Positions 1 through 7,700 are shown, numbered from the stretch's first letter. The stretch is 9,830 nt of DNA from an uncultured Mycoplasmatota bacterium (GCA_947645535.1 CANSDD010000060.1:1-9830); one strand, 5' to 3'. Notes: generated by a model not told the origin, from the letters alone. Made by a program: numbers and translations.

Positions 1-2
1 AG

Positions 3-245
3 ATGAAGCAAATGACATTAGAAGATGTAGCACATAATTATAAACTTGAAGGAATAGCTATTGGAGAGAGACGTGGTGAAAAAAGGGGCGAAAAGCGTGG
101 TGAAAAAAGAGGTGAGAAACGTGGAAAATTAGAAGATGCGAAAAATTTATTAGAATTGGGAATAGATATGTCTATAATAACAAAAGCAACAGGGTTAAAA
201 GAAGAGCAAATATTAGAATATCAAAATAGTTGTGTGAGAAGCTAA
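3..245 (+). CDS. C-terminal fragment of Rpn-family PD-(D/E)XK nuclease / putative transposase
   Basis: The reading frame enters from the left edge and stops at TAA 243-245. About 80 residues are visible. The nuclease core, if present, lies outside the window, so the Met at base 3 need not be the true start. The visible part has a short lead-in (LEDVAHNYKLEG), a highly charged GERR-GEKR tandem repeat (about residues 21-40), then a helical tail of the type LEDAKNLLELGIDMSIITKATGLKEEQI. That layout, a charged GE(K/R) repeat followed by 'A..LL.lGi....I...TGL..e.I', is typical of the C-termini of Rpn/YhgA-like (PD-(D/E)XK) proteins, which are linked to recombination and often occur in many copies per genome. 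The tail resembles a small helix-turn-helix-like unit. Family assignment rests on the tail alone, and no catalytic residue can be checked here. Confidence 0.65.
   Translation: MKQMTLEDVAHNYKLEGIAIGERRGEKRGEKRGEKRGEKRGKLEDAKNLLELGIDMSIITKATGLKEEQILEYQNSCVRS
63..122 (+). repeat. In-frame 12-nt tandem repeat encoding GERR-(GEKR)4
   Basis: Five consecutive 12-base units begin at 63, 75, 87, 99 and 111. They encode GERR then four GEKR. Codons differ between units (Arg as CGT, AGG, CGT, AGA, CGT; Gly as GGA, GGT, GGC, GGT, GGT; Lys as AAA or AAG). The peptide is therefore more uniform than the DNA, which suggests an older repeat kept by selection rather than a fresh slippage product. Confidence 0.85.
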
Positions 246-249
246 AATT

Positions 250-271
250 GAAATCTGAGAATTTCTTCTTT
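250..271 (+). terminator. Weak candidate terminator after the Rpn-type gene
   Basis: A 5-bp stem GAAAT (250-254) / ATTTC (261-265) with a 6-nt loop is followed by TTCTTT. It lies just after the stop codon at 245. The stem is short and AT-rich, so this is only a weak call. Confidence 0.3.
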
Positions 272-313
272 AAAAAAATTCCAAAATATAGAAATTTATG
301 ATAATATAAAAAT

Positions 314-321
314 AGGGTGAT
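314..321 (+). promoter_or_regulatory. Ribosome binding site that fixes the start of the WG-like gene
   Basis: AGGGTGAT at 314-321 is a good Shine-Dalgarno match ending about 5 nt before GTG 326. It overlaps the upstream in-frame GTG at 317, so that codon cannot be the start this site serves. The protein should begin VNNTDN (read as Met). I see no convincing -35/-10 pair in 246-313; GATAAT at 300-305 could be a -10 but has no good -35. Confidence 0.7.
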
Positions 322-325
322 TAGT

Positions 326-2239
326 GTGAATAATACTGATAATATTATAGAAAGTGAAATACAGGAATTAGAAAAAAATATTAGAGAAGATGATGAAGCT
401 AAAAGGTTAAGTAAGAAGCAAAATAGACAGAAGAAAACAAAACGAATCATATTTCTTGTGACAATAATATTTATTATTATACTAGGTATTTTTATTTCTT
501 TTATATTTTTAAAAAGTACAAAAGAAAAAGTAGAAGAAAATTATGATGTAGTAATGCAAGAGTATGGAGATTTACTTTCTGATAAATTAAAAGAATATAA
601 AGAAATAAACGAAGAAAATCCTACAATAGAGAGTTTAATAGAAGAAAATAAATTAGAAAAACATATTATAAAATGTGAAATAAATAGATTGTATGATAAT
701 GGTGCAATTTATTTAGATAAATGTTCTATCAATAATTCTACTAAATTATACACATATGGAGAAGAATATCATGATGAAAGATCATTAGAAGAAATTATGG
801 AAGAATATGGAAATATAAAGTTGAGTGCTGTTTCCAATTATTTTGAAAAAAATGGTAAATTACCTACTACTAAATTAAATATCAATTATTATGAACATCA
901 AATAGAATGTAAGAGTGAATTATATTATGATGAAAATAATATTTATTTAGGTGGCTGTACAATTGACAATTCTAAAGAAACTTACTTTTTTGGCGCATTA
1001 ATAGAAGATGGGAAGATACAATTTTATAAAAATGGACAAGAATATACAATTCAATGTCAGACAAGTTCCTGCATGCTATATGATGAAGTATTTCCATATG
1101 CAATTGTAGAGGATGGAGATAAAGGATACAATATATTTAATTATGAGAAAAATGAACATCTCTATAATGCTATAAATGCTGATAAAGTATCATTTGTTAT
1201 TTATAAAACTTCTTATACTAATCAAATTGTTGGTATTTTAATGAAAAATAAAAAAGAAGAAGAAGCTTTTTACAATTTAGAACAGAATAGAACAATATTT
1301 AATTATGGAAAATATACTTATGATTGGACATGTGATAGTGATAATGAAAAATCTTGTTCAGCAGGAAGTAATACTTTAAAAATATATTCTAATGGAAAAG
1401 CAGGACTTGCTGATTATGAAAATGGAAATATAATACTTACTCCATCTAGATATACAAATTTAAATCATCAAGATAATGTAATATATACTGAATTAAATGG
1501 GAAGATGGGAGCTATAACTTATAATCAAGATTTCAAAAAATTAGAAAATGTAATATTAGAACCAGAAGATTATGAAAAAGTCATTCTTTATCCATATCCT
1601 CTTGGACTATCTGGTGAAGAATATCATTTAGTTGTATATAAAGATAAGAAAGCAGGGTTATTAACTTATAGTTTAAGCGATAAAAAAATAAAGAATATTA
1701 TGAGTCCTGATACTTATGATGATATAGAAGCATCTCAAGGCTATATTTATGTATATCAAAATGGTAAAGCAGGATTATTAAAATATGATCAAGATGGTAC
1801 TGTTAGTAATTTGATTATAAAGCCAGTAGAATATAGTAAACTAAAAGTAAATGAAGAATATGTATATGGAATGAAAAATAAAAGTATATATTTACTAGAT
1901 ATAAAGACTGGGGATGTATTACTTAGTGGCAAATCTTATCAAGCAATAGCGTCTGTAGATTATGATGGTGGAAGAGCTATGGTATATGATGGTATTAGAA
2001 TAGAAATTGTAGATATAGCAGGAAAAAAAATTAAAAAGTTACAAGATATAAATCAAAGCCAGTACAGTCTTTATTATGGAAATGATGGTTTCCCATTAAC
2101 AAATGGTTATCATAATGATAGTAATGAACATTATACTTATATCACATTTAATGAAGAAAGTAATTGTATAGATTTTATTTATGAACATCGTAAAAATGAA
2201 TTTGAAAAATCAAGTAGTGAATGTAAAGTAGAAAGTTAA
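326..2239 (+). CDS. Membrane-anchored WG-like repeat protein with paired cysteines
   Basis: This is a protein of about 637 aa from GTG 326. Residues 1-39 are charged and rich in Glu and Lys. Residues 41-63 (RIIFLVTIIFIIILG...) form one transmembrane span after a Lys/Arg-rich stretch, so the N-terminus should be inside and about 570 residues outside the cell. Residues about 112-145 and 190-223 are two copies of one module (C-x15-C, with IYL..C(S/T)I(D/N)NS). From about 355 to 530 there are four or five WG-like repeats built on 'nGKAGLl.Y': NGKAGLADY, NGKMGAITY, KKAGLLTY and NGKAGLLKY. The usual Trp of WG repeats is replaced by Ala or Met. All ten cysteines (117, 133, 195, 211, 244, 249, 336, 344, 614, 633) lie outside the membrane in five neighbouring pairs. 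WG-repeat proteins are widespread in Bacillota but mostly of unknown function; a structural or binding role at the envelope is inferred. It stands as its own unit, ended by a hairpin at 2240. Confidence 0.8.
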   Translation: MNNTDNIIESEIQELEKNIREDDEAKRLSKKQNRQKKTKRIIFLVTIIFIIILGIFISFIFLKSTKEKVEENYDVVMQEYGDLLSDKLKEYKEINEENPTIESLIEENKLEKHIIKCEINRLYDNGAIYLDKCSINNSTKLYTYGEEYHDERSLEEIMEEYGNIKLSAVSNYFEKNGKLPTTKLNINYYEHQIECKSELYYDENNIYLGGCTIDNSKETYFFGALIEDGKIQFYKNGQEYTIQCQTSSCMLYDEVFPYAIVEDGDKGYNIFNYEKNEHLYNAINADKVSFVIYKTSYTNQIVGILMKNKKEEEAFYNLEQNRTIFNYGKYTYDWTCDSDNEKSCSAGSNTLKIYSNGKAGLADYENGNIILTPSRYTNLNHQDNVIYTELNGKMGAITYNQDFKKLENVILEPEDYEKVILYPYPLGLSGEEYHLVVYKDKKAGLLTYSLSDKKIKNIMSPDTYDDIEASQGYIYVYQNGKAGLLKYDQDGTVSNLIIKPVEYSKLKVNEEYVYGMKNKSIYLLDIKTGDVLLSGKSYQAIASVDYDGGRAMVYDGIRIEIVDIAGKKIKKLQDINQSQYSLYYGNDGFPLTNGYHNDSNEHYTYITFNEESNCIDFIYEHRKNEFEKSSSECKVES

Positions 2240-2264
2240 GGACTAGAAAACTAGTTCTTTTCTT
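2240..2264 (+). terminator. Intrinsic terminator of the WG-like gene
   Basis: The stem GGACTAG (2240-2246) pairs with CTAGTTC (2251-2257) as seven base pairs including one G-T, with an AAAA loop, followed by TTTTCTT. It begins directly after the TAA stop at 2237-2239. Confidence 0.8.
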
Positions 2265-2268
2265 ATAC

Positions 2269-2297
2269 AAAAAACACAGTTCAATTTGAACTGTGTT
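2269..2297 (-). terminator. Intrinsic terminator of the minus-strand small gene
   Basis: AACACAGTTCAA (2273-2284) and TTGAACTGTGTT (2286-2297) are a perfect 12-bp inverted repeat around one base, so a real hairpin would open the centre into a small loop. Read on the minus strand, the stem is followed by T's (the A-run at 2269-2274), as expected for a terminator of the gene ending at 2311. It lies five bases from the plus-strand terminator, so the two convergent units are insulated from each other. Confidence 0.8.
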
Positions 2298-2310
2298 AGA
2301 ATAAAACAAT

Positions 2311-2577
2311 TTAAAATGGTCTATAAGGATATGGACGTGGTGGATAATATCCTGGTCCTGGATAAGGGCGTGGATATGGTTGATAAGCAGGTCTCCAAAA
2401 TGCTGGAGCAATAGCAGCGCCAGTTACTCCACCAAGTAAGAATGGAAATGCAAATCCACCTCCAATTAATCTATCATCATTATTTGAATAATAAGAACTA
2501 GAAGTAGGCATACTAGACATAGAAGTATTAGAAGTTTGATAATTATTTGTTGGTATACTGTAATATTCTCGGTACAT
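2311..2577 (-). CDS. Small Pro/Tyr-rich protein, spore-coat- or surface-like
   Basis: The protein is 88 aa. The minus-strand ATG (2577-2575) is preceded by a strong ribosome binding site AAAGGAGA (2591-2584) at 7 nt spacing, and its own terminator follows, so this is a real gene. Residues 1-35 are rich in Ser, Asn and Tyr. Residues 37-61 (LIGGGFAFPFLLGGVTGAAI...) are a Gly-rich hydrophobic segment. Residues 62-88 are a tail of Pro, Tyr, Arg and Gly (YPRPYPGPGYYPP...). There are no Cys, His or catalytic motifs. Short proteins with this build (a hydrophobic Gly patch plus a PY-rich tail) are common among spore coat and surface proteins of Bacillota, and aromatic PY tails favour packing or cross-linking. 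I do not recognise a named family. The upstream region contains a sigma-K-like element, consistent with a coat role but not proof that the organism sporulates. Confidence 0.75.
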   Translation of the reverse strand: MYREYYSIPTNNYQTSNTSMSSMPTSSSYYSNNDDRLIGGGFAFPFLLGGVTGAAIAPAFWRPAYQPYPRPYPGPGYYPPRPYPYRPF

Positions 2578-2596
2578 AAAAATTCTCCTTTCATAT

Positions 2597-2625
2597 TATA
2601 GTATGTAAAAGATTAGAAAAGGGTG
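2597..2625 (-). promoter_or_regulatory. Candidate sigma-K-like (or sigma-A -10) promoter of the small Pro/Tyr-rich gene
   Basis: On the minus strand, CACC (2625-2622) is followed after 16 nt by CATACTATA (2605-2597), which matches the mother-cell sigma-K pattern AC-N16-CATANNNTA. Overlapping it, TATAAT (2600-2595) is a perfect sigma-A -10 but has no acceptable -35 (CCCTTT). Caution: the CACC is the complement of the divergent gene's Shine-Dalgarno GGGTGA, and CATANNNTA is easy to find in AT-rich DNA. Confidence 0.35.
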
Positions 2626-2626
2626 A
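2620..2626 (+). promoter_or_regulatory. Ribosome binding site of the M29 aminopeptidase
   Basis: AGGGTGA at 2620-2626 precedes ATG 2636 by 9 nt. The 58-nt divergent gap leaves room for only one overlapping promoter zone. TATAGT at 2597-2602 could be a plus-strand -10, but its -35 is poor. Confidence 0.65.
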
Positions 2627-2635
2627 TTTCATTAA

Positions 2636-3745
2636 ATGAATGGAAAAATAAAAAATTTAAGTGAAGCAATTGTATATTACTCATTAGAAGTAAAAGAAAA
2701 TGACAAAGTCTTAATTACTACTGGAAGTACACATACTAATGATTTAGTAAAATCATTAGTAAAAGAAATTGTAAGTGCAAAAGGAATTCCTTTTGTAAGA
2801 TATATTGATTCAGAAGTTGATGCGTTATTAACAGAACTTACTACTGAAGAGAGAATTAAAATATTACAAAAGCAAAAACAATTTGATGTAGATACTTTTG
2901 ATTGTTTTATCAATATTCGTTATTTAACAAATGACTATGTTAGTAAAAATATTTCTTCTGAAATTAGAAGAAATATTGGCATTGCAACAGAAGAGGCTGA
3001 TGATATACGGATTAATGAAAGACGTTGGGTACTTTTAAACTATCCATCTCATTTAGATGCTTATAAAGCAAAAATGACAAATGAAGAATTTTATGATTAT
3101 TCCTTAGATGTCATGAATGTTGATTATAAAGCAATGAGAGAAATGGTAGAGCCATTAAAGCAATTAATGGAAAAAACAGATAAGGTGCATCTAGTTAGTC
3201 CAGGTACTAATCTTACATTTTCTATCAAAGATATTCCAATAATACCTTGTTGTGGAAATTCTAATATACCAGATGGAGAAATCTATACAGCCCCAATTAA
3301 AAATAGTGTAAATGGAACAATTACGTATAATACACCATCTCCATATCAAGGAAATGTATTTCAGAATGTATCTTTAACATTTGAAAATGGAAAAATTGTA
3401 AATGCTACTTGTGATGGTAATGATGAAAAATTAAATGAAATATTTGATACTGACGAAGGTGCAAGATATATAGGTGAATTTGCTTTAGGATTAAATCCTA
3501 TGATATTACATCCAATGGGAGATATTTTATTTGATGAAAAAATTATTGGAAGTATTCATTTTACACCAGGAAGAGCTTATAGAGATGCAAATAATGGGAA
3601 TACTTCTGCGATTCATTGGGATATGGTACTTATTCAAAGAAACGAATATGGTGGGGGAGAACTTTATTTTGATGATGTACTAATTAGAAAAGATGGATTA
3701 TTTGTTTTACCTGAATTAGAACATTTAAATTATGATTTAAAATAA
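2636..3745 (+). CDS. ampS: M29-family metallo-aminopeptidase (AmpS/PepS type)
   Basis: This 369-aa cytosolic enzyme is expected to remove N-terminal residues from peptides using a two-metal centre. The N-terminal half (about 1-180) is the substrate/dimer domain and begins with the family-like 'LSEAIVYYSLEVKENDKVLITTGS'-type strand. The C-terminal half carries the metal site. Visible ligands in family order are Glu215 (DGEIYTAP), Glu281 (YIGEFALGLN), His308 with Tyr315 (GSIHFTPGRAY), and His327 and Asp329 (SAIHWDMV). All are intact, so the enzyme should be active. It is somewhat shorter than the usual family length of about 400-415, mainly through shorter loops in the N-terminal half. The gene is transcribed away from the small Pro/Tyr-rich gene and is followed 44 nt later by the NodB-like gene. 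The symbol reflects the family rather than proven orthology; substrate preference cannot be read from sequence. Confidence 0.9.
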   Translation: MNGKIKNLSEAIVYYSLEVKENDKVLITTGSTHTNDLVKSLVKEIVSAKGIPFVRYIDSEVDALLTELTTEERIKILQKQKQFDVDTFDCFINIRYLTNDYVSKNISSEIRRNIGIATEEADDIRINERRWVLLNYPSHLDAYKAKMTNEEFYDYSLDVMNVDYKAMREMVEPLKQLMEKTDKVHLVSPGTNLTFSIKDIPIIPCCGNSNIPDGEIYTAPIKNSVNGTITYNTPSPYQGNVFQNVSLTFENGKIVNATCDGNDEKLNEIFDTDEGARYIGEFALGLNPMILHPMGDILFDEKIIGSIHFTPGRAYRDANNGNTSAIHWDMVLIQRNEYGGGELYFDDVLIRKDGLFVLPELEHLNYDLK

Positions 3746-3756
3746 GTCTAGTTATA

Positions 3757-3804
3757 GAAACTTCTTCATATACTAAATTAGGTGATAATGTGAAGAAGTT
3801 TTTT
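3757..3804 (+). terminator. Terminator-like hairpin enclosing the next gene's RBS and start codon
   Basis: AAACTTCTTCA (3758-3768) pairs perfectly with TGAAGAAGTTT (3791-3801), with an extra G-T pair (3757/3802), followed by T's to 3804. It has the form of an intrinsic terminator for the aminopeptidase gene. The 22-nt loop (3769-3790) holds the Shine-Dalgarno AGGTGAT and the first base of the GTG start. The 3' arm is the second and third start-codon bases plus the Lys-Lys-Phe-Phe codons of the NodB-like gene. It may act as a terminator, an attenuator or a translational control hairpin. Confidence 0.65.
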
Positions 3805-4653
3805 GAATATATTGGAATGATTAGCCTCGCATGTTTTAGTTTCTTTTTTACTGAAAAAACGGTAAATGTTGTAAAAGAAGCTGATAACATTATGATTGAA
3901 ATAAAAAAAGCGGTAGAAATGAATAAAACAGAAAGTATTGATGCAATTATTAAAGAAGATACAATTATACCTGGAATATATGGAAAAGTAGTAGATGAAG
4001 AAAAAAGTTATCAAAAAATGAAACGAGTAGGTTCTTATCAAGAAAATCTTTTGGTATATAAACAGCAAAAGCCAAATATTCAATTAAAGAATCAGTATGA
4101 TAAATATATAATATCAGGAAATCCTAAGAAAAATATGGTAAGTTTAATATTTTTAGTAAAAGAAAATGATAATGTGAATAAAATAGAAGCAATAATAGAA
4201 CAAAAAGATATAAAAGTAAGTTTTTTTATAGATGGTACATGGTTTGAAAATAATAATGATAAAATATTAAGTTGGGCAAGTAAAAATTATACAATTGGAA
4301 ATTTAAGTTATAATATGAATTATACAAATACTTCTTTTGTTTGGATGGATACTATTATAAAAAAGATAGGAAATCAGAAAGTTAGTTATTGTTATAATGA
4401 AACTCCGAATCAAAAAGCATTAGAAATGTGTGCATTAAATAAAAATTATACAATTAGACCTACACTAGTTGTAGATAAATATCCACTTACTGAAATAAAA
4501 GAAAATTTAGCGCCTGGAAGTATTATCGCACTTCCAATTAATGAAACTGTAATAAGAGAATTACCAGTTATCATAGAATTTATAAAAGGAAAGGGATATG
4601 AAATAGAAAATTTATACAATCATTTAGAAGAAATAAGTGAATATGGATTCTAG
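3790..4653 (+). CDS. Membrane-anchored NodB-like (polysaccharide deacetylase fold) protein lacking catalytic residues
   Basis: The protein is 287 aa from GTG 3790, with AGGTGAT at 3780-3786 as ribosome binding site. Residues 6-21 form an uncleaved-looking signal anchor after MKKFF. Residues 55-113 (IIPGIYGK..., DKYIISGN) are a linker I cannot assign to a family. Residues about 115-285 follow the order of a NodB deacetylase domain: VSLIFLV (117-123), IKVSFFIDG (141-149), YTIGNLSYN (167-175), IIALPINET (245-253) and IIEFIKGKGYEIENLYN (261-277). The catalytic motifs are gone: TFDDG is IFLVK, the HxxxH after 'IGN' is Leu172 and Met176, the FRPPYG region is CYNETPN, and the late 'LH' is LPI. The protein probably binds glycan or a partner outside the membrane rather than removing acetyl groups. 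The fold call rests on residual pattern, so it is moderate. It may be co-transcribed with the aminopeptidase through the 3757-3804 hairpin, and it ends in its own terminator. Confidence 0.7.
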   Translation: MKKFFEYIGMISLACFSFFFTEKTVNVVKEADNIMIEIKKAVEMNKTESIDAIIKEDTIIPGIYGKVVDEEKSYQKMKRVGSYQENLLVYKQQKPNIQLKNQYDKYIISGNPKKNMVSLIFLVKENDNVNKIEAIIEQKDIKVSFFIDGTWFENNNDKILSWASKNYTIGNLSYNMNYTNTSFVWMDTIIKKIGNQKVSYCYNETPNQKALEMCALNKNYTIRPTLVVDKYPLTEIKENLAPGSIIALPINETVIRELPVIIEFIKGKGYEIENLYNHLEEISEYGF

Positions 4654-4675
4654 AAAAAAATAGAATTCTTTTTTT
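4645..4675 (+). terminator. Intrinsic terminator of the NodB-like gene
   Basis: GGATTCTA (4645-4652) pairs with TAGAATTC (4661-4668), with one G-T, around an 8-nt A-rich loop, followed by seven T's. The TAG stop codon at 4651-4653 lies inside the stem. Confidence 0.7.
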
Positions 4676-4683
4676 AAAAATTA

Positions 4684-4713
4684 TTGACGAACAAATGTAC
4701 ATTTTGTTATACT
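4684..4713 (+). promoter_or_regulatory. Promoter of polC (sigma-A type, extended -10)
   Basis: TTGACG (4684-4689), an 18-nt spacer and TATACT (4708-4713), with TGT directly upstream giving an extended -10 (TGnTATACT). Both hexamers match consensus at five of six positions. Expected transcription start is about 4719-4722. It lies right after the preceding terminator, so polC should be its own transcription unit. Confidence 0.7.
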
Positions 4714-4717
4714 TATA

Positions 4718-4725
4718 GAGGTGAT
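4718..4725 (+). promoter_or_regulatory. Ribosome binding site fixing the polC start
   Basis: GAGGTGAT at 4718-4725 sits just before ATG 4729. This rejects the longer reading from TTG 4684, which lies inside the -35 element of the promoter. Confidence 0.8.
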
Positions 4726-4728
4726 GTT

Positions 4729-7700
4729 ATGCAAGATAAATTGAAAATCTTATTAGAACAAATTGAGCTAGATGAAGAAAGTAAAAAATATTTTGAAGGA
4801 GGTAGTTTAGAGAGAATAAAATGTAACAAAGAAGTAAAAAGCTATGCATTTGAAATTACATTAACTGAGTTAGTGCCTCCTTTTATTAGTCATCTCTTTT
4901 TATTAAAGTTACAAGATGCATTTTCTAGTATTGGAGAAGTAAGTGCGAATTTTAAAATAGAAAATATTACATCAAATCAAGTAGTTGAATATTATTATTA
5001 TTTATTAGATCAGAAGACCAAAGAATCTTCTAGTTTAGCAATTTTAAAAGATTATAAAGCAGAATATCAAAATGGTGTTCTTACAATTGTTGTAGGAAAT
5101 CGTCTAGAACAAAAAAAATTAGAAGAGTTAGGAAATGAAATGATTTCAGATTTTTCTCACTTTGGAATTGATTTATCAATGATTGTAAATGTAAATAATG
5201 AAATAAATGATGAAATTTCTAAAGAAATAGAGGAAAGTAAAATCGTAGAGATTAATGAGGAATTATTAAATCGTCCAACTCCAGAAATAAAAGAAGAACC
5301 AAAAAAGAAATTTATTCCCAAAGATTTTAAAAGAAAACCTTTAATTCAAGAACCAGATAATCCAGAAGTAGTAATTGGAACAGTAATTGATACAATGTCA
5401 ACAGAATTAAGACAAATAGCAGGAGAAGTACCTAATGTTACAATTGAAGGGTATATATTTGGGGTAGAAGTACGTGAAACTAAAACAGACTTAAAAATCA
5501 TTACACTTAAAATTACAGATTATACAGATAGTATTTATGGAAAGATATTTGTCAATGATATAGAGGAATTTAAAACGATTACAAAAGCATTAAAAACTGG
5601 TAAATGGTTTAAATTTAAAGGAAGTATGAAAGATGATACTTATAGTAATGAACTCACATTTTCTATAAGAGACATCAATGTGTTAAATAAAGAAGTAAGC
5701 AAACGAATTGATGATGCTCCCAAAAAAAGGGTAGAACTTCATGCTCATACATTTATGAGTCAAATGGACGGATTAGTAGAAGAGACAAAGTTAGTAAAAC
5801 AAGCGATGGAATGGGGACATAGAGCGATTGCAATTACAGATCATAATGGAGTTCAAGCTTTTCCTCATGTTTATAATATGGTGCGTGATTATAATAAGGG
5901 AAAAGAAGAAAATGAAAAATTTAAAGCTTTATATGGAACCGAATTAACAATGGTTGATGATGAAGTTCGTATTGTTGTTAGACCAAATGATAGTGTTATG
6001 CTAGATAATACATATGTTGTATTTGACTTTGAAACAACTGGATTTAATGCAGGTGGAGGAGACTCTATTATAGAAATTGGTGCAGTAAAAATATTAAATG
6101 GAGAAATTATAGACAAATATGATGAATTAATTAACCCAGGTAGACCTTTACCAAAAAAGATAACAGAAGTAACAAGCATTACAGATGAAATGTTAGCAGG
6201 AAAAGATAATGAGGAAAGTGCAATTAAACGTTTTATAGAGTGGTATGGGGACTTACCAATGGTAGCTCATAATGCGAAATTTGATGTTTCTTTTCTGGAG
6301 ATGGCACATCAAAAGTATAATTTGGGAGAATTTAACAATACAGTAATTGATACTTTAGAGTTATCAAGAACAATGGATAATTCATTTGGTAGACATAGCT
6401 TATCTGCTTTAGTAAAAAGATATGATGTACCATTTGATGAAGAGTCACACCATAGAGGAGATTATGATGCTGAAGCTACTGCATATGTATTTCATAAAAT
6501 GATGAAGAAATTAGGAGGAATGAATTTAGAAAAAATATCTGATTTGGATAAACTTGTTTCTAAAGATGAAATTCATAAATATGGGCGTACTTTCCATATC
6601 AATTTAATTGCTAAAAATAAGATAGGACTAAAAAATCTATTTAAAATAGTAAGCTTAGCAAATACAAAATATTTATATAAAACTCCTAGGATTTTAAGAA
6701 GTGAAGTAGATAGACTTAGAGAGGGAATTTTAGTAGGTAGTGGTTGTTATGAAAGTGAAGTGTTTACTGAAGCTAGAAGTAAAAGTGATGAGGAATTAAC
6801 AAATATTATTAATTTCTATGATTATGTAGAAGTACAACCTCCAGAAGTATATGATCATTTAATTCAAATGAGTGATTTTGCAAATACTGCCGATATTATT
6901 GAACATTTAAAGAAAATGATTCGTGTAACAGAAGAAGCTGGTAAAATTGTAGTAGCAACAGGGGATGTACATCATTTGAATCGTGATGATAAAATATATA
7001 GAAATATTATTGTTAATCAAAAAGTTCCAGGCGGAGGAAGACACCCTTTGGCACGTTCTAATATTAAAGAGATACCATGTCAGCATTTTAGAACAACTAG
7101 AGAAATGGTAGAAGATTTTTCATTTCTAGATGATGAGACAATTAAAAGAATTGTAATTGATAATCCAAATAAAATAGCTGATATGTGTGAAATTATAGAG
7201 GTAATTATTGAAACTGGGGGAGTACCTTTTTCACCTAAAATTGATAAATCTGTAGAAACAGCAACTGACTTAGTTTATACAAGAGCCAAAGAATGGTATG
7301 GAGAACCATTACCAGCTAATATAGAAGAACGTATTGCAACAGAACTTTATGGAGATGGAGTTTTAAGGAGCATTAAAGATAATTTAAAAAGAGAAGGCAT
7401 GGCTGAAGGAGAAGAATTTGATAAAGAAGCATTAAGAAGATTACATGCAGTTATTCTAGAAGGATTTGATCCAGTAAAAGATTTGATTCGTGAAAATATA
7501 AAAATCAATAGTGAAGAGGAAATAGAGCCTGATGAGTTAGAAAAAAAGGTGAAGAAAACGTTAGGTGGAATTATTGGTGGAGGATTTGATGTTATTTATT
7601 TGATTGCTCAAAAGTTAGTAAAGCATTCAAATGATGATGGTTATTTAGTAGGATCACGTGGATCTGTTGGGTCTTCCTTTGTAGCAACTATGATGGGAAT

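Noticed and set aside
63..122. Short tandem repeats as a CRISPR array
   Set aside because: Units are 12 nt, contiguous, without spacers and in frame with a protein.
317..325. WG-like protein starting at GTG 317
   Set aside because: This GTG is part of the Shine-Dalgarno sequence AGGGTGAT that serves GTG 326.
172..450. Hydrophobic minus-strand frame rich in Leu, Phe and Ile
   Set aside because: It is the antisense of the charged N-terminus and membrane span of the plus-strand gene, crosses its promoter region and has no ribosome binding site. The composition is what AT-rich antisense DNA gives.
2175..2411. Minus-strand frame overlapping the ends of two genes
   Set aside because: It runs through both convergent terminators and overlaps the well-supported 88-aa gene in another frame.
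4684..4728. Longer PolC start at TTG 4684 adding 15 residues
   Set aside because: The TTG is the -35 element of the promoter, and a clear ribosome binding site sits directly before ATG 4729. The added residues do not resemble a PolC N-terminus.
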